Assembly: GCA_020633495.1 (NCBI GenBank)
Contig: JACKDR010000017.1
Span: forward strand, 62,001-126,000
Reading direction: 5' to 3'
Length of the DNA: 64,000 nt
Source: Kofleriaceae bacterium
GTDB taxonomy: Bacteria; Myxococcota_A; Polyangia; Haliangiales; Haliangiaceae
Shown: in pieces, positions 27,202 to 34,931 of the stretch
How the letters are laid out: each line of letters starts with the position of its first letter
How positions within the stretch are numbered: the first letter of the stretch is position 1
Made by a program: the position numbers and the translations under genes
Notes under the pieces: model-generated
What the model saw: the letters and a program-made list of their open reading frames with translations, nothing else
Database searches by the model: none
What the model was told of the DNA's origin: nothing

Positions 27202-28217
27202 AGTTCCACGGCCGGCTCGGCCCCGGGCGGCTGACCGACGCCGGGCAGGTGCTCGAGCTCCGGCTCCACGCGCCGGCACGCGCCGCCGGGCTGACGATCA
27301 AGATCTGGGAGATGGACACGTTCCCCGACGAGCAGGGCGGCACCACCTCGGAGGGCTCCGAGGACGATCTGCTGGCCACGTTCACCGGCGACCTCGAGAC
27401 CGCGCCCGGCAGCGGCGGGGCGCGCGGCGCCGAGTGGCGCGCGTTCACCGTCACCGACGTCGTGATCGAGGAGGCCAAGCCCGACGTCGCGCGGTTCAAG
27501 CTGCGGATCCTGGGTACCGACACCGTCTACGAGATCCCGATCCTGTCGGAGGCCGACGAGGCCGAGGGCGACGACTACGAGCTCGGCTTCTCGATCGAGC
27601 ACGGCGGCGCCGAGCAGTTCCGCACCCGGACCCCGGCGCTGGTGGCGCTGCCGCGCGATCCGGTGCGGGTCCTCGACGTCCGCTTCGGCGACCACGCCGA
27701 CGGCGCCGCCGAGCCGGATCCCGACACCACGACCGAGGCGCCGCTGGCGCTGCGCTACGTGGCGTTCGGCCGCTGCGAGGGCGAGCCCGACACCCTCACC
27801 GGCAAGCTCGACGTCCTGGGCAACGGGCACCTCGACCAGCACGGCTACCTGGTGGTGCACCCGGCCGAGAGCGACGACGCCGCCGCGGGCGAGGTCAAGC
27901 AGGTGCGGCGCGGCCGCCCGATGTACCTGTACGTCCACGACGACGACGCGCCGTTCGAGCTCGGGCCGTCCACGATCCCGATCGCGCTGTGCGACCGGGT
28001 CGGCGACGACGGCGTCGTCCGACGGACCGCGCTGGATCGCAGCCACCCCAGCGGCACCCACCTGCTCGAGCAGCCCCGCGGCCGCGCCGAGCGAGACGGC
28101 CGTCTGCGCTTCGACCCCGCGCCCCAGGAGGTGGAGGGCCCGCGGCGGCACGATCCCGAGCGCGCGCGCGCGGCCTTCGCGCGGCTGGCGGCGCGCCTGC
28201 GGGGGAGGACGCGATGA
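27198..28217 (+). CDS. Beta-sandwich protein upstream of putative effector, unknown
   Basis: 339 residues. GTG start overlaps the preceding stop (GTGA) and is preceded by CAGGAGG. Residues 1-145 (FHGRLGPGRLTDAGQVLELRLHAP, IKIWEMD, FTVTDVVIEEAKPDVARFKL, TVYEIPILSEADEAEGDDYEL) read as Ig-like strands. Residues 145-300 include an RVLDVRFGDHADG segment, GYLVVHPA and MYLYVHDDD, another beta domain. The last 50 residues are basic, Arg-rich and probably helical (RARAAFARLAARLRGR). Its stop overlaps the start of the large putative effector, as expected for a dedicated chaperone or adaptor. No similarity that I recognise. Confidence 0.6.
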   Translation: MKFHGRLGPGRLTDAGQVLELRLHAPARAAGLTIKIWEMDTFPDEQGGTTSEGSEDDLLATFTGDLETAPGSGGARGAEWRAFTVTDVVIEEAKPDVARFKLRILGTDTVYEIPILSEADEAEGDDYELGFSIEHGGAEQFRTRTPALVALPRDPVRVLDVRFGDHADGAAEPDPDTTTEAPLALRYVAFGRCEGEPDTLTGKLDVLGNGHLDQHGYLVVHPAESDDAAAGEVKQVRRGRPMYLYVHDDDAPFELGPSTIPIALCDRVGDDGVVRRTALDRSHPSGTHLLEQPRGRAERDGRLRFDPAPQEVEGPRRHDPERARAAFARLAARLRGRTR

Positions 28218-31200
28218 TTCCGGAGCTCGACGGCCTGTTCGATCTGATGGACTGGTACTTCGCGACCTTCACCGAGGTGAAGCCGTCGCTGGCCAAGATC
28301 CTGTGGGGCGTCTACGAGGCCTACGACCCCATCAACCACACGCCCGCCAAGATCAAGGTCCCCAAGTCCAAGCGCGTGGTGCCGCTGAAGTTCTTCATCA
28401 GCCTGTACACCCAGGCGCCGGTGTTCGTCGGCAGCCACTACGACGATCCGGCCGACCAGGACAGCGACGAGGTCGAGGGCACGTTCCGGGTCGACCGCAG
28501 CTGGACCTTCCCGTACGACGAGGGCGAGCCGCGGACGGTCCACATCGTGACCTGGGATCGCCTGATCGACGCGGTCGAGGACGACGAGCGCGAGATGTGG
28601 CGGTGCGGCTTCCCGTACGCGATCCCGCTGTCCGGGCTGACGCGCGACTTCCGCGAGTCGCTGTACTCCAAGAACCTCGGCCAGGTCCACGAGCGCCCCA
28701 AGGGCGTCGACGAGGACCACTCGATCCAGTTCCTGCGCGCGCTCGCCAAGGGGGCGACCTACAACTCGCGCGGCGAGTACTACCCCAAGTGGCGGGGCGG
28801 CAAGGTCGGCAAGCCGCCGTACGAGTCGAACACGACCGACACCTTCGTCGCCCAGGCGTTCCAGGAGCTGGAGCTGGTGCGCGACCAGGTCTACGTGGTC
28901 ATCACCGGGCAGCAGGGGCTGATCGTCTACCAGATCGTCGAGGACCCCGACGGCGGCTTCCGCCGGGTCTACGCCGGCGGCGTGCCCGAGAGCCAGTACC
29001 TGGACACCGAGGCGATCAAGAAGGCCGGCAAGGTCCCGTACGAGATGTGGTGGCTCGTCACCGCCAACGGCCTCGACGAGCCGCCCAAGCATCGCAAGCG
29101 CAAGACCTTCAGCGTGCCCGGGGACCACGCGACCGTGGAGGTCGTCGATCCCGAGGCCATGGTGATCGACACGATCGGCAAGAAGGCGGCGGCGCAGCTC
29201 GGCCACTCCGGCCAGTTCGAGTGGTTCGTCGAGCTGGTGTCGCTGCGGTTCCCGGATCGCTTCTACGTCGTCGATCTGCGGCGTCACCACAACACCTGGA
29301 AGATCTGGGGCGCCGTGCCGCTGACGGCGGCGCGCGACGCCGTGCACCCCAAGATCAAGCAGGCGATGAGCGACGACCCCGACGACGAGTACGGCGGCGT
29401 CTTCACCGCGGCGGCGCGCAAGCAGGTCGAGGCCGCGCTCGGCGACGTCAACATGCTGGTCCTGCCCCAGGGGCTGCGCACCGGCGACGAGCGGTTCATC
29501 GGGATCGACGACGTCTACGCCTACCTGCGCAGCCTCGACAGCGGCCTCATCTCGGTGATGCCGGTGAGCGACTACGTGACCGCGCTGGCCGCCGGGCAGT
29601 TCGGGCACGAGCTCTACGAGTCCACCAAGTGGATCATCCCGATGGCCAAGGCCGTGACCTACGCCGCGGCGATCGCGGTGGGCGGCTGGGCGGCCGTGGA
29701 GATGGGGGTGTCGGCGGCGTCGGTGCGGGCGTGGGCGACCAACTACGCCCGGCGCGAGATCTCGAACCGGGTCCTGTGGGGCGTGGTCAAGCGCTTCGGC
29801 CCGGCGCTGGCCATGAAGCTGGCGGAGCTGGTGCTGGCGCTGTGGGACGACGAGGACAGCAAGACGGACGGCGCGGGGCGCTGGCGTCACTTCGCGCACG
29901 GCTTCTTCGAGGGCTACGTGGTGCAGACCCTCTACGACAACCTCTACAAGAAGGTCGTCAAGATCGTCACGGCCGGGCCGAAGGAGTACCGGATGGCCGT
30001 GACGATCAACAAGGTCTATCACACGATGGATCGCCTCCAGGCGGTGTTCTCGCGGCTCGAGGACGAGCTCGACGACGCCGCCGTCAAGCAGGCGGTGGCC
30101 AGCTTCCAGGGCGCGGTCGAGCACCTGATCAAGGGCGTCGCGCTGCTGATCAGCGCCTCGTACTACGTCCAGCACGACGACGCCGCCGGCATGCTCGACC
30201 TGCTGGGGCGCGGCGGCAAGGGCGAGCAGCCGCCGTCGGCGGAGGAGTGGGAGGCCGAGGCGACCCACCAGGTCGCCGAGATCGGGAAGAAGATCGCCGA
30301 GCTGGTCGGGCGCTTCGAGTCGATCGACGACGTCATCGGCGAGATCCGGCACAGCAAGCTCGTCATGGGCGGGGCGGTGCTGTTCGTCCTGCGGGGCCAG
30401 ATCTTCTCGGTCATCAAGTACACGTGGAAGCATCACAAGGGGAAGTCGGAGAAGAAGCCGCTCAAGAGCAAGCGGCGGTGGGCCTTCTACGCGATCGCGA
30501 TCGGCGCGGTGCTGCTGCTGGCGTCCGACGACGGCAAGAAGCAGTCGGCCGCCGGCGAGTTCGTCGGCGAGGTCCTGGACAAGATCTTCGCGCTGCTCAA
30601 GGAGGCGGTCAGCGGCTTCCCGGGACGGGACGAGGCCCAGGCCGAGCTGTACGGCAAGATCGTGGGCAACCTGCTGGGCGGCTTCGTCCTCGATCGGTTC
30701 CTGTTCAAGGACGACCACGCCTTCCGCAAGGTCTTCGACGCCCCGATCGTCGACGCCACGCTCAAGAGGAACCTCAAGCACGGCGTCGTGAAGGGCTTCC
30801 TGTCGCTGATCTTCAAGCGCTACCTGTCGCTGTACAACGACCTGGTCAAGAACGGCGTGCTCAGCAAGGCGCGCCGCGAGCAGGAGTTCGCCAGCCTGGT
30901 CGACACCTTCCGCAAGGAGGAGCTCGAGAAGCGCCACCTCGAGCACCTGGCCAAGTTCGAGAGCGAGAGCGAGAAGTCGATGTCGCTGCAGGACCTGGCG
31001 CTGGCGCTGGTCGGCTACCACCGGGTCGTGCAGGAGGACGGCGTCGAGCTGCTCGAGCAGCACTACGCCGGCGACATGGCGCGGCTCAAGGACGACCTGA
31101 GCCACCTGGCCAAGCTCGGCGACGAGCTTGGCATCACCGGGTTCGCCGAGGAGCACGCCAAGGCCCTGTTCGTCACCATGAACACCCACGTCCGGCTCGC

Positions 31201-31384
31201 GGTCCACGAGCTGGTCGAGGCGATCCGCCACCTGTTCCAGCCGTTCGTGCAGGACGGCCACTTCTCGTGGATGACCCTGCTCAAGGAGCTCGGCTTCGAC
31301 GTCGGCGACATCTCGCAGATCCAGAACGAGGTGCGCCAGATGTACAGCGACCGGCTGGGCGACTTCGGCGCCAAGGCGGACTAG
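28214..31384 (+). CDS. Large putative effector of the spike locus (1,056 residues, several hydrophobic segments)
   Basis: The ATG overlaps the previous stop (ATGA, ribosome site GGGGGAGG). There is no N-terminal signal. Residues 1-450 are a soluble, aromatic-rich region (WTFPYDEGEPRTVHIVTWDR, YVVITGQQGLIVYQIVEDPD). Hydrophobic stretches lie near 473-505 (WIIPMAKAVTYAAAIAVGGW), 636-652, 715-738 (LVMGGAVLFVLRGQIFSVIK) and 754-772 (AFYAIAIGAVLLLAS). Residues about 890-1000 are strongly charged and helical. The final 42 residues (from GHFSWMTLLKELGFDVGD) recur as separate fragments downstream. Length, position behind a spike gene and internal rather than N-terminal membrane helices suggest a membrane-acting cargo such as a pore former. 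I recognise no catalytic motif or named family. Confidence 0.6.
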   Translation: MIPELDGLFDLMDWYFATFTEVKPSLAKILWGVYEAYDPINHTPAKIKVPKSKRVVPLKFFISLYTQAPVFVGSHYDDPADQDSDEVEGTFRVDRSWTFPYDEGEPRTVHIVTWDRLIDAVEDDEREMWRCGFPYAIPLSGLTRDFRESLYSKNLGQVHERPKGVDEDHSIQFLRALAKGATYNSRGEYYPKWRGGKVGKPPYESNTTDTFVAQAFQELELVRDQVYVVITGQQGLIVYQIVEDPDGGFRRVYAGGVPESQYLDTEAIKKAGKVPYEMWWLVTANGLDEPPKHRKRKTFSVPGDHATVEVVDPEAMVIDTIGKKAAAQLGHSGQFEWFVELVSLRFPDRFYVVDLRRHHNTWKIWGAVPLTAARDAVHPKIKQAMSDDPDDEYGGVFTAAARKQVEAALGDVNMLVLPQGLRTGDERFIGIDDVYAYLRSLDSGLISVMPVSDYVTALAAGQFGHELYESTKWIIPMAKAVTYAAAIAVGGWAAVEMGVSAASVRAWATNYARREISNRVLWGVVKRFGPALAMKLAELVLALWDDEDSKTDGAGRWRHFAHGFFEGYVVQTLYDNLYKKVVKIVTAGPKEYRMAVTINKVYHTMDRLQAVFSRLEDELDDAAVKQAVASFQGAVEHLIKGVALLISASYYVQHDDAAGMLDLLGRGGKGEQPPSAEEWEAEATHQVAEIGKKIAELVGRFESIDDVIGEIRHSKLVMGGAVLFVLRGQIFSVIKYTWKHHKGKSEKKPLKSKRRWAFYAIAIGAVLLLASDDGKKQSAAGEFVGEVLDKIFALLKEAVSGFPGRDEAQAELYGKIVGNLLGGFVLDRFLFKDDHAFRKVFDAPIVDATLKRNLKHGVVKGFLSLIFKRYLSLYNDLVKNGVLSKARREQEFASLVDTFRKEELEKRHLEHLAKFESESEKSMSLQDLALALVGYHRVVQEDGVELLEQHYAGDMARLKDDLSHLAKLGDELGITGFAEEHAKALFVTMNTHVRLAVHELVEAIRHLFQPFVQDGHFSWMTLLKELGFDVGDISQIQNEVRQMYSDRLGDFGAKAD

Positions 31385-31393
31385 GATCACCCG

Positions 31394-32770
31394 GTGCGCG
31401 GTGGTCGTCGATTCGCCCGCGGGCGCGGCGTCGTGGTCGCGTCGGCGACGATCCTGGCGGTGGGCGCCTGCCGCGACCGCCAGGGCGCGCCGAGAGGCGA
31501 GGTGACGACGACGCCCGGCTGGGTGGTGTCGCTCGGCGGCGCCGAGGACCAGGAGCTGTCCGGCGTGGCGCTCGACCGCGACGGCGTCGTCGTGGTCGGG
31601 ACCTTCTACGGCGCGGTGGAGACGCCCACCGGGGTGCTGCGCTCGCAGGGCTACGGCGACGTCCTCGTCGCGCGCGTCGACGGCCGCGGTCAGGTCGCGT
31701 GGGCGCGCGCGCTGGGGTCGCCGAAGGCCGATTTCGGGTGGGCGGTCGCGGCCGGCGCCGACGGCGCGGTCATCGCGATCGAGGCCGACGGCACGATCGA
31801 TGTCGACGGCGCGCGGACGCGGACGCCTGCCCAGGAGGCCGCCGGGTTCGACCTGCCGATCCTGATCTCGCTCGACGAAGCCGGCCGGCGGCGCTGGCTC
31901 TCGACCCTGGCCAGCGAGGAGATCGGCGCGATGCGGACGGTGGCGTCGCGCGGTGACGCGATCGTCGCAGGAGGGCGCGCGACGGGTCGCGACGCCACCA
32001 GGGACCTGGGCGCCGGTGAGGCGGACTGTGACCAGCGGGCCGCGGTCGTCGGACGCTGGGACGCCAGTGGGCGCTTGCAGTGGACGCGGTGCGGCCACAC
32101 CCGCTTCGGGGTCACGTCACAGCTGGTGGAGCAGGTCGCCATCGCGGCGGACGACGACGTCGTCGCCTGCGGCCAGTTCGCCGAGGGGCCCCTGGCCTTC
32201 GATGGCACCGACGAGGTCGAGGCCGGCGACGATGCGCCGGCGCTGTTCGTCGTGCGGCTCGGCGCCGCCGGCACGCCGCGCTGGCTGCGTGGCGTCGACG
32301 GCCAGACCCTTGCCAACGGTTGCGGCGGCGTCGCGGTCGCGGCGGACGGGACCGCGCTGGTCGCGAGCAACGCCGACGGCCGGCTCGGCGGCGTCGAGCT
32401 GCCGGGCGCCGAGGTGGTGGCGCTGTCGGTCGACGGCGCGACGCGCTGGGTCGCGTCGGTGCGCCAGGCGCTGGGCGAGGACCGCGGTCGGGTCACCGCG
32501 CTGGCCCTCGACGGCGACCAGGTGTGGGCGGCGGTGTGGGCGAAGCGCCGCGGCGTGCTGCTCGCCTTCGACGTGGCGACCGGGGCGCGGCGCGGCGAGC
32601 CCATCGAGCTGGGCGGCGTCGAGCCGGCGGCGCTGGCCGCCGGCGATCGCCTCTACGTCGCCGGACGGTTCGCGGGCGACGCGACGATCCTGGGCCGCGC
32701 GCTGCAGGCCAGGGGCGAGCACGACGCGGTCGTGCTCGCGGTGCCGCGCCCGGGAGGCGCCGGTGGTTGA
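31394..32770 (+). CDS. Beta-propeller-like lipoprotein directly behind the putative effector
   Basis: 458 residues, GTG start 9 bp after the effector stop. A long Arg-rich n-region leads to VVVASATILAVGAC (lipobox Cys about 26). The mature part is built of repeated strands such as SGVALDRDGVVVVGTFYG, VLVARVDGRGQVAWARALG and VAIAADDDVVACGQFAEG, the SBBP/Ig-propeller type seen in many myxobacterial surface proteins. A degraded relative lies at 34320-34805 and a full relative on the other strand at 34918-36378. Immediate position after a putative toxin and export to the envelope fit an immunity protein, but a plain surface protein is equally possible. Confidence 0.7.
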   Translation: MRGGRRFARGRGVVVASATILAVGACRDRQGAPRGEVTTTPGWVVSLGGAEDQELSGVALDRDGVVVVGTFYGAVETPTGVLRSQGYGDVLVARVDGRGQVAWARALGSPKADFGWAVAAGADGAVIAIEADGTIDVDGARTRTPAQEAAGFDLPILISLDEAGRRRWLSTLASEEIGAMRTVASRGDAIVAGGRATGRDATRDLGAGEADCDQRAAVVGRWDASGRLQWTRCGHTRFGVTSQLVEQVAIAADDDVVACGQFAEGPLAFDGTDEVEAGDDAPALFVVRLGAAGTPRWLRGVDGQTLANGCGGVAVAADGTALVASNADGRLGGVELPGAEVVALSVDGATRWVASVRQALGEDRGRVTALALDGDQVWAAVWAKRRGVLLAFDVATGARRGEPIELGGVEPAALAAGDRLYVAGRFAGDATILGRALQARGEHDAVVLAVPRPGGAGG

Positions 32771-32950
32771 TCGGCCGCCGGGGGCAGTGCGTGGAGGCGA
32801 TGATCTCGCCGCTTGCGGCCGATCGGATGAGGTGGCGCGGTGGCGTCACGGTCAAAGTGGAGCGTCTGGTTCACCTGGACGGGGTGATGTCTGTGAGAGC
32901 CGATACTCTGTAAGTTCGGGAGCCGCGGATGCTGTGGTCCTCGGCGGTGT

Positions 32951-33079
32951 CTCCTGAACCGGCGGAGCTGGTTGCACTTCCTCGGCGAGCTGGGGTTCGA
33001 TCTGGACGTGGAGGCTGCGGAGGACGCTTTCAAGAGAGAGGTGTCGCGGCTCGAGGCATTCCGCGGGGGCAGCACATGA
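32951..33079 (+). pseudogene. C-terminal tail fragment related to the putative effector (remnant 1)
   Basis: About 42 codons open in one frame and ending TGA at 33077-33079. The segment RSWLHFLGELGFDLDVEA aligns with HFSWMTLLKELGFDVGD at the effector C-terminus, with a similar charged helix behind it. Upstream, the frame meets two stops (near 32885 and 32894) and shows no further similarity, so only the tail remains. Its stop codon overlaps the ATG of the FGE-domain lipoprotein (ATGA), mimicking the effector-lipoprotein junction. The rest of the 305-bp interval (32771-33075) shows nothing I can name. Confidence 0.55.
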
Positions 33080-33978
33080 GGGTCTGTTGGACGCTCGCGT
33101 TTCTGTCGGTCGCCTGTTCGGGGCACGGACATCGTGCGGCAGGCACGGGCGACGCGGGCGCTGGACCCGTGGTCGAAGGGAGCTGTCCGCACGATCCGGA
33201 GCGGTGCCCGGGTACGTGCAACGCGCAGGGGTACTGCGAGCATGACTTCGGATGGGGGCCGGAGATCCGGGTGCCACAGGGGACGTACGGGGTGGAGTAT
33301 CGCGGGCCCGAGGTGGCTCGCGCTTGGGACGAGGCCCCCGCGCTGGTGACGTTCCCTCGATCGTACTGGATCGACAAGCGCGAGACGTCGGCCGAGAGAT
33401 ACCGGAGGTGCTCGTCATGCGCGGCGGCCGACGCGAGCATGCCAGGGGAGATGCCGGTGCAGGTTTCTCTGGCCGAGGCCCGGGCCTTCTGCGAGGAGAC
33501 CGGGCGTCGGCTGCCGACCAACGCGGAGTGGGAGGCGGCGGCGCGTGGCCCGTCACCGTGTCACGAGCCCGCCGAGATCCAGATGCGGCAGGGCAACATG
33601 AACTGCAACTTGACCGCCTTCCCGTGGGGCGATGACGAATCGACTTTGTGTGCGCGGACCCACTCGTCGCAGTGCCAGATCCAGAACGGTCCGCGAGCGG
33701 TCGGGCCTCACCCGGAAGGGGCGAGCCCGCTCGGAGTCGAGGAGCTGAGCGGGAATGTGGCGGAGTGGATCTCGGATCCGGAAGGCGACAAGGGCCTGGT
33801 GAAAGGCTGGGACTGGGCACCCGTGGACAAGAGTGACGACGTCCCACGTCGGCTCGCGCCGTACTTGACGGTCGGGGGCCGTGCATGGAAGCTCGCAAGT
33901 TCCCGGCAGGGCGTCCGCTGCGTCCGCGGGCCCGCGATGGATGAGGTGTACCGTGTGGCTCCGAAATATCTGCGCTGA
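33076..33978 (+). CDS. FGE-sulfatase (SUMF1)-domain lipoprotein
   Basis: 300 residues. ATG at 33076 starts MRVCWTLAFLSVACSG, a short lipoprotein signal (Cys14); the longer upstream frame has no signal. Residues about 70-300 have the formylglycine-generating-enzyme fold pattern: SYWIDKRETSAERYRRC, QVSLAEARAFCEETGRRLPTNAEWEAAARG, FPWGDDE, VEELSGNVAEWISDP and the closing SSRQGVRCVRG. The catalytic Cys pair of true FGE is not evident, so a binding or structural role is likelier. Extra Cys (CPHDPERCPGTCNAQGYCEH) precede the domain. It is translationally coupled to the tail remnant, and codon use looks less GC-biased than in the flanks. Confidence 0.8.
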   Translation: MRVCWTLAFLSVACSGHGHRAAGTGDAGAGPVVEGSCPHDPERCPGTCNAQGYCEHDFGWGPEIRVPQGTYGVEYRGPEVARAWDEAPALVTFPRSYWIDKRETSAERYRRCSSCAAADASMPGEMPVQVSLAEARAFCEETGRRLPTNAEWEAAARGPSPCHEPAEIQMRQGNMNCNLTAFPWGDDESTLCARTHSSQCQIQNGPRAVGPHPEGASPLGVEELSGNVAEWISDPEGDKGLVKGWDWAPVDKSDDVPRRLAPYLTVGGRAWKLASSRQGVRCVRGPAMDEVYRVAPKYLR

Positions 33979-33991
33979 CTGGCGGCGCCCT

Positions 33992-34291
33992 GTGGCGCGC
34001 TTTGTCCGTGTCGGATTCGTCGCAGCCGGGACGTTGTCGCCTTTCAGCGGCTGCAAGGACGAGCCGACGACGTGCAAGGCCGCAGGAACGCACGCGAGCG
34101 ATCTGGAGATCGCGGAGCGGCACGGTGGGATGGCGGACTTCATGAGCGAGCGGGAGCGCGCAGCCAAGGCCGAGGTGTGGATCGAGCGGTGCGTCGCGCA
34201 GCAACTGACCGACGCGCCGCGACGCTGCGTCGCGGCGGCGACGACCGTCGACGAGGTGATGGCCTGTGGTTTGACGCGCGCCGTGCCCTGA
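33992..34291 (+). CDS. Small Cys-containing lipoprotein
   Basis: 99 residues, read from a GTG 13 bp after the FGE gene stop. VARFVRVGFVAAGTLSPFSGC (Cys21) is a plausible lipoprotein signal; an ATG at 33941 inside the FGE gene is an alternative. The mature part has four further Cys (TTCKAA, ERCVAQ, RRCVAA, MACGL) and a helical middle (FMSERERAAKAEVWIERC). The Cys spacing suggests two disulfides in a small helical domain. I do not recognise it. It could be a second immunity-like product of the same transcript. Confidence 0.55.
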   Translation: MARFVRVGFVAAGTLSPFSGCKDEPTTCKAAGTHASDLEIAERHGGMADFMSERERAAKAEVWIERCVAQQLTDAPRRCVAAATTVDEVMACGLTRAVP

Positions 34292-34319
34292 CACTCCGGG
34301 CCGGGCGGGGCCGCACGCG

Positions 34320-34931
34320 CGCCGGTCGGCCCTCGGCGGTTGCTGCGGGGCACCGTCACGCTCGCCGTGGTCGGTGGCGTGATCGCCTGCCGGGGGCGCC
34401 GTCGCGTGGCGTACGACGCGGGGGCTGTCGCAGGCCATGGTCCGGCGTCGGCCAGATGGGTGGACCGGGCGACGACGAGGCCCACGGCGTAGCCGTCGCT
34501 GGCGGCGCGGTCTCGTCGCTGGCGCGTTCTACGATCCCCTCGAGACGCCCGACGGCCCGCTGGTCTCGCGCGGTAGCGCGGACGGCCTCGTCGCGTGGCT
34601 CCGTTTCGACGGGACGCGCGTGCGCGGGCGCGGCTCGGCGAAGACCCAAATTTCCGCCTGGTCGATCGCCGCGGCGGCGCCCGCCGTCGTGGTTGTGCTC
34701 GAGGCGGACGGGACGCTCGACATCGACGGCGCCCGGAGCCGGACGCCCGTCCAGGAGGAGGCCAGGGCGACCTGCCGATCCTGGACGCTCTCGACGGTGA
34801 CGACCGCAGGCGATGGCTTCTCGTGGGTCAATATCCTCGAAATCGGAGTGAACGTCGGATCGCTGAAAGACGCGCAACACGAGCTGTCGGAGAAGATCAA
34901 GCAGCGCGCCGCCGGCTTCAAGGCTCCCTGA
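34320..34931 (+). pseudogene. Frameshifted propeller-lipoprotein copy fused to effector tail fragment (remnant 2)
   Basis: Three frames must be joined to recover a relative of the propeller lipoprotein: a signal-like RRLLRGTVTLAVVGGVIAC (near 34343-34400), then GGPGDDEAHGVAVAGGAV (about 34450-34510), then VAGAFYDPLETPDGPLVSRG and VLEADGTLDIDGARSRTPVQ (34515-34770), closely matching VVVGTFYGAVETPTGVL and AIEADGTIDVDGARTRTPAQ of the intact gene. The last frame runs on without a stop into GFSWVNILEIGVNVGS (from about 34815), matching the effector tail HFSWMTLLKELGFDVGD. It ends at 34931, overlapping the end of the convergent propeller gene by 14 bp. Confidence 0.6.

Noticed and set aside
27845..32098. 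A very long open frame (over 1,400 codons) on the strand opposite the putative effector
   Set aside because: It is the antisense shadow of several good genes in GC-rich DNA; it is rich in Arg, Asp, Leu and Val in patterns typical of reversed codons and has no ribosome site or domain.
32785..32960. Upstream continuation of the first effector-tail remnant
   Set aside because: The same frame meets two stops near 32885 and 32894 and shows no similarity to the effector before the RSWLHFL segment; only the tail is claimed.
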